From: JABDQA01 sp963824415 | GTDB taxonomy: Bacteria; Desulfobacterota; Desulfobulbia; Desulfobulbales; Desulfocapsaceae | Length of the DNA stretch: 64,000 nucleotides | Direction of reading: 5' to 3' | Assembly: GCA_963824415.1 (NCBI GenBank) | Contig: CAWGPM010000014.1 | Location: forward strand, 124,001-188,000 | Shown: positions 1-8,690 of the stretch, piece by piece | Layout: the number at the start of each line of letters is the position of its first letter | How positions within the stretch are numbered: the first letter of the stretch is position 1 | The notes under the pieces: generated by a model | Databases searched by the model: none | The model's input: the letters and a program-made list of their open reading frames with translations, nothing else | Told to the model about the DNA's origin: nothing | Translations under genes and position numbers: made by a program

Positions 1-19
1 TATGTTTTACTGCCGGTCG

Positions 20-96
20 GGGCGCATAGCTCAGCTGGCTAGAGCCACCGGCTCATAACCGGTCGGTCGTAGGTTCGAGTCCTACTGCGCCCACCA
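20..96 (+). tRNA. tRNA with CAT anticodon (probably elongator Met)
   Basis: The seven-base acceptor arms (20-26 and 86-92) pair perfectly and are followed by an encoded A-CCA end. The D-arm, T-arm (GGTTCGAGTCC) and an anticodon loop CTCATAA are present, so the anticodon is CAT. Elongator Met is the most likely identity. An Ile2 tRNA, whose C34 is modified to lysidine, has the same anticodon and cannot be excluded by eye. Confidence 0.93.
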
Positions 97-233
97 GAGA
101 AAAAGAAAACTCAGAAAGGGTTTTGAAAACAAAAAAATTTAGGAACAGAAAGCGAGGGGCCAGAAGCGGCTTCCTCTCTTTAAAGACGAAGGGTTCAGCA
201 GGAGTCGAACCGACCTGGTCACAGGAGGTTTAA

Positions 234-268
234 AGGTACACCCCAAAAAAGGGATGTACCTTTTTTTT
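234..268 (+). terminator. Intrinsic terminator before the NIF3-family gene
   Basis: The arms GGTACA-CCC and GGG-A-TGTACC form a near-perfect hairpin around an A-rich loop, followed by eight T. It ends whatever transcript comes from the tRNA side and sits 32 bases ahead of the next start codon. No gene was recognised between the tRNA and this site; that stretch also holds a small GAGG...CCTC hairpin near 153-175. Confidence 0.8.
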
Positions 269-300
269 ATGGCTTTTTTCGGCCGCTAAGAAAAGGATTT

Positions 301-1119
301 ATGACGGTTACGATCTCAGATATCATCACCTGCCTCGATGCCATCGCCCCGTTCGGCATGGCTCAGTCCTGGGATAATGTGGGCCTGCTTATCGGCGACC
401 GACGCCGGGAAGTCAAATCGATTCTGGTGGGTCTCGATCCGACCAATCGCCTCCTGAAAGAAGCGCTCGATAAAGGGGCAGATACTGTGATCACCCATCA
501 TCCGGCGATTTTTAAACCATTCCCCTCTATCGATACCGCTGAGCCTTCCGGCAGCTTTCTGGAGACCGCCCTGGTTTCCAGACTCAATATCCTGGCCTGC
601 CATACCAATTTCGATAGTGCCGTTGGGGGCGTTAACGATGCCTTGGCCGAACTTCTCGGACTCGCTGAACTAAGTGCGCTGGTCCCCGCTGAAGCAAATG
701 GCACTGAAGGGGCCGGGTTGGGGCGCCTTGGCCGCTACCCGGAAGCCAGGAGCGGCCGAGAATTCATCGAACTGCTGCTCGATATACTCGAATTGTCTTC
801 GGTCCAGGTGGCTGGCGTGATCCCCGAACGGATCGAATCGGTGGCACTTTGCGGAGGCAGCGGCTCTGAATTTGCAGAAACAGCCAGACAGCGCGGTGCT
901 GACCTCTATATTTCTGCTGAAATCAAGCACAATATCGGCTGCTGGGCCGAGGAAGCTGGTTTTTGCGTGATCGACGGAACCCATTACGCGACCGAGAAGC
1001 CAGCCGTCAAATTACTGACTGAACATCTGGTTTCTTACGCCCAAACCCAGGGCTGGGACCTGACGATATTTGAATCGACGAGTGAGAAGCACCCATTTTC
1101 AACAGTGACACGACAGTAG
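301..1119 (+). CDS. NIF3/DUF34-family dinuclear metal-centre protein
   Basis: This 272-residue protein belongs to the NIF3 (YbgI, DUF34) family. Its members form hexameric toroids with a two-metal site; their physiological reaction is unsettled, and older annotation as GTP cyclohydrolase I type 2 should not be trusted. Visible family signatures are ITHHP (residues 64-68), CHTNFDSAVGG (100-110) and, near the C-terminus, an IDGTHYATEK segment with likely His and Glu ligands. Length is typical of the short form without the inserted PII-like domain. AAGGA lies just upstream of the ATG. The coiled-coil zinc-ribbon gene that follows is a common neighbour of NIF3 genes, so the two are probably co-transcribed. 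Confidence 0.93.
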   Translation: MTVTISDIITCLDAIAPFGMAQSWDNVGLLIGDRRREVKSILVGLDPTNRLLKEALDKGADTVITHHPAIFKPFPSIDTAEPSGSFLETALVSRLNILACHTNFDSAVGGVNDALAELLGLAELSALVPAEANGTEGAGLGRLGRYPEARSGREFIELLLDILELSSVQVAGVIPERIESVALCGGSGSEFAETARQRGADLYISAEIKHNIGCWAEEAGFCVIDGTHYATEKPAVKLLTEHLVSYAQTQGWDLTIFESTSEKHPFSTVTRQ

Positions 1120-1167
1120 CAACGATAATTTACGATACTGATAACAAAACACATAGGGAGACGCGTC

Positions 1168-1881
1168 TTGAACGAATTAATAGAACAACTGGTGTCATTG
1201 CAGGACATCGATCTGAAAATCGACAAGATCGACAGCGAGATCAAACAGGAACAGGATGGGCTGGACAGCCGGATATCCTCTCTGGTGGAGCGTGAAGAGC
1301 GGATCAGCGATCAGGAAGCACAGATCCAGGAGCTGGAAAAAGAGAGGCGCACACTCGAAGATGAAATGACTGACAAGATCGCCCGCGTCAAGGAGCGTCA
1401 GTCTAAAATGATGCAGGTCCAGACCAGCAGGGAACAGACGGCGCTGCTCAAGGAAATCGAGGATGCCAAGCGAAACGTCAAAGAAAATGAGGAAAAGATC
1501 GTCTCCATCATGGAGCAGGTCGAGAAACTGAGCGCCGAGATGAGCGAGGAAAAAAACCTGCTCAAAGCAGAAAAGAAACTGGTGGATGAAGAGAAAGGCA
1601 AGGTCAAATCCGCCATCAACGGTTTGAGCAAGGGCAAGAAAACCAAAATAAACAAACGTGACAAACAGGCCCAGGCGGTCAACGGCTCGATGATCCAGAA
1701 ATATGAACTGCTGCGTAAACGGCGCAACGGGCTGGCCATCGTCAATGTGCTCGACGGTGTCTGTCAGGGCTGTTTCATGAATCTGCCGCCGCAGAAATAC
1801 AATATGCTGCTCAGGGGAGATCAGATTCTTGAATGTCCGTCCTGCCAGCGCCTCATCTATCATCAGGACATCAGCAATTAA
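1168..1881 (+). CDS. Coiled-coil protein with C-terminal C4 zinc ribbon (CdsZ-like)
   Basis: The first ~165 residues are highly charged heptad-like helix (Glu, Lys, Gln, Leu), predicting a long antiparallel coiled coil. The end carries a zinc ribbon with Cys199-x2-Cys202 and Cys223-x2-Cys226, the layout of the C4-type zinc-ribbon family (zf-RING_7) often found beside NIF3. Its biochemical role is not established, though nucleic-acid or ribosome-linked functions have been suggested for the family. The start is TTG with an AGGGAG ribosome-binding site 7 bases upstream; no in-frame ATG gives a better N-terminus. It is 48 bases downstream of the NIF3-family gene and directly precedes RNase P RNA. 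Confidence 0.9.
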   Translation: MNELIEQLVSLQDIDLKIDKIDSEIKQEQDGLDSRISSLVEREERISDQEAQIQELEKERRTLEDEMTDKIARVKERQSKMMQVQTSREQTALLKEIEDAKRNVKENEEKIVSIMEQVEKLSAEMSEEKNLLKAEKKLVDEEKGKVKSAINGLSKGKKTKINKRDKQAQAVNGSMIQKYELLRKRRNGLAIVNVLDGVCQGCFMNLPPQKYNMLLRGDQILECPSCQRLIYHQDISN

Positions 1882-1921
1882 CGCGGTTTTCGTTGATCTT
1901 TTCTGCAGAAGAACTACATTC

Positions 1922-2283
1922 AAAGCCGGAGCGGGTGCATGATCGCTCCGGCTTTTTTAGTCGGGGAGGAAAGTCCGAACTCCGCAGGGCAGGATGGTTC
2001 GTAACACGAACGCCGGGTGACCGGCGGAAAGTGCCACAGAAAACAGACCGCCCGGACTATCCGGGTAAGGGTGAAACGGCGAGGTAAGAGCTCACCGCTT
2101 TCGTGGTGACACGGAAGGCACGGCAAACCCCATCCGGAGCAAGACCAAATAGGAAGGCGTTCGAGGGCGGCCCGCCTGAAGCCTTCGGGTAGGTTGCACG
2201 AGGTGTCGGGCGACCGGCATCCCAGTTAAATGATCATGGCCCTTCAGGGTACAGAATTCGGCTTATAGCCCGCTCCGCTTGAT
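1922..2283 (+). ncRNA. rnpB: RNase P RNA, bacterial type A
   Basis: This is the catalytic RNA that removes 5' leaders from tRNA precursors. Conserved landmarks are in order: GAGGAAAGTCCGAACTCC (1965-1982), ACAGAAAACAGACCGCC, GGTAAGGGTGAAACGG, GTAAGAGCTCACCGC, GGAGCAAGACCAAATAGG, GGTTGCACGAGG and ACAGAATTCGGCTTATAG near the 3' end. P1 pairs 1923-1935 with 2269-2280 apart from one bulged base. P2 pairs CATGATC (1938-1944) with GATCATG (2232-2238). P3 is very small (1947-1952 with 1960-1966). The exact ends are estimated from P1. The 5' P1 strand can instead pair with 1945-1954 to form a terminator-like hairpin. Confidence 0.96.
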
Positions 2284-2336
2284 TCTGAGTCCAGTTCAGA
2301 CGGGACCCCTTTTTTCGTTTTCAGATACACGCTCCT

Positions 2337-3509
2337 ATGAATCCACCAGCAGCCGCAATTATCGCTGCCGCCGGCAGCGGCACCCGGATGCAGTCGTCGG
2401 TACCCAAACAGTTTCTGCCGCTGGCCGGGGTGCCGATGCTGGTCCATCCGGTTCGGACTTTTGCGCGCTGCGCCTGCATTGGCCAGGTTGTTGTCGTGGT
2501 TGCAGACGAGCGGGTGGGGTCGACAAAACAGATGCTCAGCCAGCAATCGATCGGGGGCGCTCCGATAACGGTCGTCAGCGGCGGCAGGAGGCGGCAGGAT
2601 TCGGTAAAAAATGGTCTTGCCGCTTTGAGCGATGAAATCGAGATCGTGCTGGTTCATGACGGGGCCCGGCCGCTGGTAAGCAAGGAACTGATCGAACGCT
2701 GTTACGCCGAAATAAGAAGCAGCGGGGCAGCGCTGGCCGCAATTGAGGTAAAAGATACGCTGAAGCAGCAGGGCGCTGAATACCGCGTGCAGGCGACGCT
2801 TGATCGGCAAGGGGTGTGGCAGGCTCAGACCCCCCAGGGAGCCCGCAGAGAGCTGCTGGAACAAGCCTATCTGGCGGCAAACGATACCGAGGTCACCGAT
2901 GAGGCAACGCTGCTCGAAAACGCTGCCATTAAGGTTCGTCTTGTCCCTGGCGAGGAACAAAATTTCAAGATAACCAGACAAGAAGATCTGCTTCTTGCAC
3001 AAGCCATCATGAATCAGCAGGCTCCTTCGATGCGTATCGGCCACGGCTTTGATGCCCACCGCTATGCTGAAAACAGAAAGCTGGTGCTGGGCGGGGTAGA
3101 GATACCATACCGGTGCGGGCTGGCCGGTCATTCCGATGCCGATGTGGTCTGCCATGCCCTGTGCGACGCGATTCTCGGCGCGGCGGGCAGCGGTGATATC
3201 GGACGTCATTTCCCCGACAGTGACGAGCAGTTCAGGGATATATCCTCGCTGCTGCTGCTGGAGCGGGTCGTTATGCTGGCTGCCGGACAGGGCCTGGTTC
3301 TGGCCAATGCAGACATCACCATCGTCTGTCAGGCGCCGAAACTTGCCCCATATATGCACCAGATGCTAACCAGGCTTGCCCGCCACTGCCAAGTGGAGGC
3401 CGAGCGGCTCAATATCAAGGCGACGACCACCGAGAAAATGGGATATACCGGCAGGGAAGAGGGCATCAGTTGCCATGCCGTCGTGTTGATGGAAAATAGA
3501 AAAAGATAA
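2337..3509 (+). CDS. ispDF: Bifunctional IspD/IspF (MEP pathway)
   Basis: This 390-residue fusion joins two non-consecutive steps of the MEP isoprenoid pathway. The N-terminal IspD part (about 1-225) is the MEP cytidylyltransferase, with the nucleotide-binding AAAGSGTRM (residues ~10-18) and LVHDGARPLV. The C-terminal IspF part (from ~231) is the MEcPP synthase, with metal-binding GHGFDAHR, LGGVEIP, AGHSDADV and the TTTEKMGYTGREEG signature. The fused form is known from alpha-, epsilon- and some deltaproteobacteria. Both active-site sets look complete. It starts about 55 bases after rnpB, and CTCCT lies just upstream of the ATG rather than a clear AGGAGG. Confidence 0.95.
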   Translation: MNPPAAAIIAAAGSGTRMQSSVPKQFLPLAGVPMLVHPVRTFARCACIGQVVVVVADERVGSTKQMLSQQSIGGAPITVVSGGRRRQDSVKNGLAALSDEIEIVLVHDGARPLVSKELIERCYAEIRSSGAALAAIEVKDTLKQQGAEYRVQATLDRQGVWQAQTPQGARRELLEQAYLAANDTEVTDEATLLENAAIKVRLVPGEEQNFKITRQEDLLLAQAIMNQQAPSMRIGHGFDAHRYAENRKLVLGGVEIPYRCGLAGHSDADVVCHALCDAILGAAGSGDIGRHFPDSDEQFRDISSLLLLERVVMLAAGQGLVLANADITIVCQAPKLAPYMHQMLTRLARHCQVEAERLNIKATTTEKMGYTGREEGISCHAVVLMENRKR

Positions 3510-3556
3510 TAAGCCGAACCTAAGCAGGCTCGAATAATCCAAGGAAAATAAGGTAT

Positions 3557-4699
3557 ATGGAAAATACTATCGACAGAGAACGATTAGCGCAACACTTTAA
3601 AACCCTGTGTGAGATCAGCAGTCCTTCCAGGCAGGAGAAACCGGTAGCCGAGTACTTGAAAAACATTTTCACTGAACTGGGTGCCGATTATATTTTTGAA
3701 GACAATTCGGCTGCCGCAACCGGCTCCGACAGCGGCAATTTGATTTTTCGTTTCAATGGCTCGGTCGATGCACCGGCGCTCTTTTTCGCCTGCCATATGG
3801 ATACGGTGATGCCTGGTTCAGGCGTCGAAGTGCAGCGCGACGGAGATATTTTCACCAGTCGCGGCGACACCATTCTCGGCGGCGACGACAAGTCTGGTAT
3901 CGCGCCGCTGATTGAGTTGATCAGCCTGCTCAAGGAAAACCAGATACCGCATCGAACCATCGAGCTGATTTTTACCACCTGCGAGGAAATCGGACTGCAG
4001 GGAGCGAAATCGCTTGAGTACCGCCACGTGCAGTCAGCCTTTGGCTACGCGCTCGACTCCACCGGAATCGACAAAGTGATTATCGGGGCACCCGCCGCAA
4101 ATCGCTTTAAAATCGACATACACGGTACCGCAGCCCATGCCGGTATCAACCCGGAAGCGGGAGTCAATGCCTTTCTGGTTGCCGCCCAGGCGATCACCCG
4201 CTTGAAACTCGGCCGGATCGACGAGGAATCGACCGCCAATATCGGCTTGATCAGCGGGGGTGTGGCCACCAACATCGTGCCGGAGCATCTGAGTCTGAAA
4301 GGCGAGGTGCGCAGTCATTCCACGGAGAAACTTTCAGCGTATACCGAAGAGATAAAAAACGTGTTTCTCGACACGGTGGCAAGCTGGCCGGTGCCGGACA
4401 ACGACGCTTTCAGACCGCCCACGGTGGACCTGAAAGTAGAGTCTGAATACCCTGTGATGCGCCTTTCAGAGGATGATCCGGTGGTGGAGACGATCCGGCG
4501 GGCGGGTCTTGCCTTGGGACGGGAACTCTCTTTCATCGTGGCCGGCGGCGGCAGCGACGCCAACATCTTCAACGGCTATGGGCTGCCCACTGCAATCGTG
4601 GCGACCGGTATGAGCGATGTACACACCACCGATGAGCGGGCGGATTTAAACGACATGGTCAAGCTGACCGAACTGCTCTACACCATTGTGACTCATTGA
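3557..4699 (+). CDS. M20-family metallopeptidase, PepT-like
   Basis: This 380-residue zinc peptidase of the M20 family most resembles the peptidase T-like branch (tripeptide aminopeptidases). Metal and catalytic residues are visible: His80 and Asp82 in ACHMDT, the bridging Asp in GGDDKSG (109-114), the Glu pair in TCEEIG (141-146), Asp167, and a C-terminal His in SDVHTTDE. The dimerisation domain begins near HAGINPEAG. It is probably cytoplasmic because no signal peptide is present. AAGGAAAATAAGGT lies ahead of the ATG. The family also contains dipeptidases and amidohydrolases, so the substrate is inferred only. Confidence 0.88.
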   Translation: MENTIDRERLAQHFKTLCEISSPSRQEKPVAEYLKNIFTELGADYIFEDNSAAATGSDSGNLIFRFNGSVDAPALFFACHMDTVMPGSGVEVQRDGDIFTSRGDTILGGDDKSGIAPLIELISLLKENQIPHRTIELIFTTCEEIGLQGAKSLEYRHVQSAFGYALDSTGIDKVIIGAPAANRFKIDIHGTAAHAGINPEAGVNAFLVAAQAITRLKLGRIDEESTANIGLISGGVATNIVPEHLSLKGEVRSHSTEKLSAYTEEIKNVFLDTVASWPVPDNDAFRPPTVDLKVESEYPVMRLSEDDPVVETIRRAGLALGRELSFIVAGGGSDANIFNGYGLPTAIVATGMSDVHTTDERADLNDMVKLTELLYTIVTH

Positions 4700-4785
4700 A
4701 AAGGCCAATGATCCGGTGGCTGAAATTCTTTCTTGTTGAATTTCAGCATCACTTGTTTTAAACAAATCAGATCGGCTTTAGCAGC

Positions 4786-4817
4786 AAGGCACAAAGAGCA
4801 CCTTTTCTTTGTGCCTT
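4786..4817 (+). terminator. Strong hairpin after the M20 peptidase gene
   Basis: AAGGCACAAAG (4786-4796) pairs perfectly with CTTTGTGCCTT (4807-4817) around a 10-base loop. There is no clean T-run behind it, so efficient intrinsic termination is uncertain. It lies about 90 bases after the peptidase stop and before purF. Confidence 0.45.
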
Positions 4818-4910
4818 ACGCATTTTCATGATATTGAATTCATTACATTTTTGTCAAATTAAGCAGGCCGTGGGCGGGGTTTTCTCCAGGCCTGCCTGCG
4901 GGACCATCCT

Positions 4911-6350
4911 ATGGCCATTCCAGCTTCTTCGATAGATGCCCTCAGCGCTGCTTCATTGCGTCCCCGGCATGAATGCGGGGTCTGCGGAATCTATCATCAC
5001 CAGGATTCATCAAAACTGGCCTACTTCGGTCTCTACGCGCTGCAGCACCGGGGCCAGGAAAGTGCCGGTATCGTTACCTCGGATGGGCGGCAGGTGCACC
5101 TGCACAAGGATATGGGGCTGGTCTCAGAGGTCTTTTCAGAATCGACACTGGCCCGTCTTGAAGGCGATATCTCGATTGGCCATGTACGTTATTCGACCAC
5201 CGGCGCCTCGACCATTATCAATACCCAGCCGCTGATGATTACCCACAAGGGCATTACCCTGGCGGTGGCCCACAACGGCAACCTGGTCAACTCGATTTCA
5301 CTGAGACAGTCACTCGAGCAAAAAGGGTCGATTTTTCAGACGACCATGGACAGTGAGGTTGTCCTGCATCTGATGGCCAGGGCGGCCGACAAATCGTTCG
5401 AGGATGCTTTGCAGGAGACCTTCACTCAGCTCAAGGGCGCCTTTTCGATGCTGATGATGACCAGGGACTCCATGGTTGCCATTCGCGACCCCAACGGGTT
5501 CAGGCCGCTCTGTCTGGGTAAATTGAACAACGGAGGCTATATCGTTGCTTCTGAGACCTGTGCGCTCGATCTGGTCGAAGCCGAGTATATGCGAGACGTC
5601 GAACCGGGCGAGGTGCTGATCTTTCGGGGTGGCGGGCTGCAGTCGTTGCACCCCTGGCAGCAGCAGCGTCGCAGTTTCTGCATCTTTGAAAACGTTTATT
5701 TCGCCAGGCCCGATTCGGACATCTTCGGTATCAATGTGTACCAGACGAGAAAACGGATGGGCCAGATTATGGCGCGGGAATGCAAAATTGACGGTGATTT
5801 CGTGATGCCATTTCCCGATTCGGGCAATTACGCGGCCATTGGCTATTCGCAGGAGTCCGGCATTCCGCTGGAATTCGGGGTCATCCGCAACCATTATGTG
5901 GGCCGGACCTTTATCCAGCCGACTCAGTCGATGCGTGATTTTACCGTCCGGGTAAAACTCAACCCGGTACGCGGGTTCCTTGAAGGAAAACGAGTGATAA
6001 TTATCGAGGACTCGATTATCAGGGGAACCACTGGAAAAAGCAGGGTGCAGTCCCTGCGCAATGCCGGGGCCAAAGAAGTCCACATGCTGGTCAGTTGCCC
6101 TCCGACCAGACACCCGTGTTACTATGGGATCGATTTTCCATCGAGCAAGGAGCTGATTGCCTGTAACAAAGAGGTTGATCAGATCGCGCGCTTTCTCGAT
6201 CTCGATTCACTCTACTACCTGAGTCTGGAAGGCATGGTCGAAGCCACCGGTATGACCATGAAAGACTTTTGTCTCGCCTGTTTCAATGCCGATTATCCGA
6301 TCGAGCCGGACCTGCGCTTTCACAAGGAGTCGTTGGACGGCTGCAAGTAA
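4911..6350 (+). CDS. purF: Amidophosphoribosyltransferase (PurF)
   Basis: PurF makes 5-phosphoribosylamine from PRPP and glutamine, the first committed step of purine synthesis. The 479-residue protein has an N-terminal class II glutaminase whose nucleophile is Cys22 in ECGVCGI. This implies removal of a ~21-residue propeptide, as in the Bacillus-type enzyme. The PRPP-binding motif VIIIEDSIIRGTTGKS lies near residue 362. Cysteines in FCIFENVYF, HPCYYGIDFPS and FCLACF occupy the places of the [4Fe-4S] ligands of the Bacillus-type enzyme, so an iron-sulfur cluster is expected. The gene stands alone, without other pur genes nearby. Confidence 0.96.
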   Translation: MAIPASSIDALSAASLRPRHECGVCGIYHHQDSSKLAYFGLYALQHRGQESAGIVTSDGRQVHLHKDMGLVSEVFSESTLARLEGDISIGHVRYSTTGASTIINTQPLMITHKGITLAVAHNGNLVNSISLRQSLEQKGSIFQTTMDSEVVLHLMARAADKSFEDALQETFTQLKGAFSMLMMTRDSMVAIRDPNGFRPLCLGKLNNGGYIVASETCALDLVEAEYMRDVEPGEVLIFRGGGLQSLHPWQQQRRSFCIFENVYFARPDSDIFGINVYQTRKRMGQIMARECKIDGDFVMPFPDSGNYAAIGYSQESGIPLEFGVIRNHYVGRTFIQPTQSMRDFTVRVKLNPVRGFLEGKRVIIIEDSIIRGTTGKSRVQSLRNAGAKEVHMLVSCPPTRHPCYYGIDFPSSKELIACNKEVDQIARFLDLDSLYYLSLEGMVEATGMTMKDFCLACFNADYPIEPDLRFHKESLDGCK

Positions 6351-6400
6351 TTACAAGCCCGAGTTTGAACGTTGCGCTGCATGCCTGTTCGCCCAGCTTT

Positions 6401-7300
6401 TCAAATCCGGCAGATGATACAGTTCTTACCTGAGTTTTTTGCATCATACATGGCCTGATCCGCCTGCTTCTGCATTCTGTGTATGTCTGCACCGAGATCG
6501 AGTCCAGGGTCTCTGTGGCAGGAGATAATGCCAATCGACAGGGTCGTACCGTTAAAATCGCATTCAACGAATTTGCTCAGGATGCGCTCGACGATCTGTT
6601 TGGCCTGCTGCGCCGTGGTCTGGGGCAGCAGCACCGCAAATTCATCACCGCCCAGCCGAAAGCAGAGATCGACGCTGTTTCTGGTGCATTCATTCAGGGT
6701 TTCCCCTAAGGAGATCAATACCTTATCGCCTTCATCGTGACCGTGGGAGTCGTTGTAGACTTTGAAATTATCCACGTCTATGATCGCCAAAAACAGCGGA
6801 TAGCTCTGCCGGTAGGCCCGTTCAGCCTCGTGGGGAAAGCGCTGGTCATAAGCCCGCCGGTTCAGCAGGGTGGTAAGACCATCACTCATGGACAGGGTTT
6901 CGAGCCTTTTGATCAGGCGCCGCTCACGCAAAACCCTGGCCAGTTTTGCCTCCAGCTCAGCACCGTCAATCGGCTTCTTGATGAAATCGATCGCACCGGC
7001 ACCGATAACGTCTGCATAGCTTATCTGCTCGCAATAGCCGGTGGCCATGATAACATCGGTGTCAAAGTGGTAGCGGATGATATGCTTCAACAACTCCATG
7101 CCGTCCATGGCGGGCATAATCAAATCCGAGAGAACGATGTCACATCTGGTCTTTCTTAAAATGTCAGCCGCCTGCCGTCCGCTGCGGGCGGTGAGGCACT
7201 GATAGCCAAGCGACCTGACCAGAGCGGCGATGGCGTCCAGAACCGGCTCATCATCGTCGACCACCAGAATGACTGCAGCATTTTGCCGGGGTGCTTCCAT
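6401..7300 (-). CDS. Response regulator with GGDEF domain (diguanylate cyclase)
   Basis: The protein has two domains. A receiver (about 8-125) carries the acidic pair at 15-17, phospho-acceptor Asp59 in LSDLIMP and Lys109 in FIKKP. A GGDEF domain (about 135-299) carries an intact GGDEF at 217-221, so it should make cyclic di-GMP from two GTP when phosphorylated. This is a PleD/WspR-like layout with a single receiver. The inhibitory RxxD site five residues before GGDEF reads NSVD, so Arg is missing at its usual place. No histidine kinase is adjacent; its partner is encoded elsewhere. Its ATG lies in AT-rich DNA with no obvious ribosome-binding site nearby. Confidence 0.94.
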   Translation of the reverse strand: MEAPRQNAAVILVVDDDEPVLDAIAALVRSLGYQCLTARSGRQAADILRKTRCDIVLSDLIMPAMDGMELLKHIIRYHFDTDVIMATGYCEQISYADVIGAGAIDFIKKPIDGAELEAKLARVLRERRLIKRLETLSMSDGLTTLLNRRAYDQRFPHEAERAYRQSYPLFLAIIDVDNFKVYNDSHGHDEGDKVLISLGETLNECTRNSVDLCFRLGGDEFAVLLPQTTAQQAKQIVERILSKFVECDFNGTTLSIGIISCHRDPGLDLGADIHRMQKQADQAMYDAKNSGKNCIICRI

Positions 7301-7555
7301 GATCCTCCAGAATCAGTGCAATAATTGGCCGTGGCGGCTGGTTTGGTCAGACTACTTTCTACAGCTCGATTTTAGGAGCATGGTACCGTTGACATGTTGT
7401 TATTATGACAATTCAAAGTATACCACAAGAACCCGTGTGCACTATCAGTACACGGTTTCAGAGGCATGGCTGCACCGGTTCAAAAAGAGGAAAAACAGTC
7501 GGCTGGTCAAGGCAGAAATGCCGTGAAAGAACAGGCATGAGTAACGTTTATCCAA

Positions 7556-7774
7556 CTATTTCTCCCGGGGATCCCGACCGGTTTCGAACATTTCGAACAG
7601 GTCAAAGAACAGCCTGGCCACAGCGCTGTAGTGGGTGGCTGCTCCGGAGCTGGCGTAGGCTTTGGTTATTTCCAGAGCTTTGGCAAAACTTTCCTGGCTG
7701 TCTGAATGCTGCGGGTTGTTCACAGCATTGACCAGATTCTGACCGATGATAGGGTCGCTTTTCTCGTGTTTCAT
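7556..7774 (-). CDS. Small hypothetical protein, 72 aa
   Basis: I do not recognise this protein. It is mainly hydrophilic in the first half, then has an amphipathic helix ending in an aromatic, acidic stretch (LFFDLFEMFETG) and a charged tail. No signal peptide, cysteine pair or known motif is visible. It starts 33 bases after the PfkB gene stop on the same strand, so it may be the last gene of that transcript. Upstream ribosome-binding sequence is weak (CGGAAC). It could be a chance open frame, but the composition looks protein-like. Confidence 0.5.
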   Translation of the reverse strand: MKHEKSDPIIGQNLVNAVNNPQHSDSQESFAKALEITKAYASSGAATHYSAVARLFFDLFEMFETGRDPREK

Positions 7775-7807
7775 GGGTTTGTTCCGAGGCTCTTTATTGC
7801 GTAAATT

Positions 7808-8674
7808 TTATTGGTTATGGAGGTGGTCGATCCAGTCCCTCGTGCCGAAATGACAGCAGGACAGAGAAGCGATTCGACTGGCCAACTCTAGACTCCGTAT
7901 AAACGATTCAGAGACGATGTGATGGCAGAAGGCACCATGCAGAATGTCTCCGGCACCCAGTGTATCGGCCGCATCGACCGGTTCTACCTCCAGGAAGCAT
8001 GTTTTTTCATCCGAGTAGACGACAATCGGCTCCGACCCGCGACTGACCGCATTGTGGCTGATGCCCATATCGGCCAGATAGCTGAGCGTGCTGTTCAGGT
8101 CGCTGCAGCCCGGCACCATAAAATCCGCCGAGCAGATGGCAAAGTCGATAAACGGCAGCAGCCGCTCCAGGCCCTTTTTCCAGGACCCTCCATCCAGAAC
8201 GGTTGGGATGTTCTTGTCCCGGGCCGTCTGGGCCAGGCTCAGTGCCTGTTCGAGATAAAAGCCGTCCAGCAATAAGACCGAGCAACCATCCAGCCGCTGG
8301 TCCCATGAATTTTGAGAGACCAGTCGGTACCTGCCGGGATCGGTATAGATAACACAGCGCTCCCCGCTGGAAGCATCGATCAGGATCGACGAGATAATCG
8401 GCACCTCATCGCTCCAGCTTGCGAGGTCATGCAGGGTTACCCCATGTTCCTGAAGGTCCGCCGCGGCAAGCCGTGTCAGCGAATGATTCCCGAGACCGCT
8501 GTATAAGTGGGCCTCATTGCCCAGGGATGCATAGGCTACTGCAGCATTTGCAGCAGGGCCGCCGGCATAGAACTGCTGCCGGGTGGCCTTGACTTTCTGG
8601 TTGGCGGCCGGATGGGTCGGCACGAGATTAAAAATGTCCACCGTGGTGAGTCCGAAAAAGAGTCCCCTGGCCAT
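7808..8674 (-). CDS. PfkB-family sugar/nucleoside kinase
   Basis: This ribokinase-like enzyme of about 288 residues transfers phosphate from ATP to a sugar or nucleoside. Both family signatures are visible: GGPAANAAVAYASLG near the N-terminus and DTLGAGDILHGAF near the C-terminus, the latter with the catalytic Asp and anion hole. I chose the ATG at 8674 (protein begins MARGLFFG) because the first conserved strand starts there. A longer reading from 8755 would add 27 poorly conserved residues overlapping the upstream gene. That upstream gene stops 16 bases before this start, so translation is probably coupled. The substrate cannot be told from sequence. Confidence 0.87.
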   Translation of the reverse strand: MARGLFFGLTTVDIFNLVPTHPAANQKVKATRQQFYAGGPAANAAVAYASLGNEAHLYSGLGNHSLTRLAAADLQEHGVTLHDLASWSDEVPIISSILIDASSGERCVIYTDPGRYRLVSQNSWDQRLDGCSVLLLDGFYLEQALSLAQTARDKNIPTVLDGGSWKKGLERLLPFIDFAICSADFMVPGCSDLNSTLSYLADMGISHNAVSRGSEPIVVYSDEKTCFLEVEPVDAADTLGAGDILHGAFCHHIVSESFIRSLELASRIASLSCCHFGTRDWIDHLHNQ

Positions 8675-8690
8675 GGTTCCCGTCCGGCAC

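Noticed and set aside
190..222. TTCGACTCC-like T-arm on the minus strand near the first tRNA
   Set aside because: The surrounding arms do not pair and no anticodon or acceptor stem is present; probably chance.
1833..2087. A short open frame running into rnpB
   Set aside because: It overlaps the zinc-ribbon end and the conserved RNase P core, so it cannot be a protein gene.
2244..3359. A 371-codon minus-strand open frame over ispDF and the end of rnpB
   Set aside because: It overlaps RNase P RNA and is antisense to both IspD and IspF motifs.
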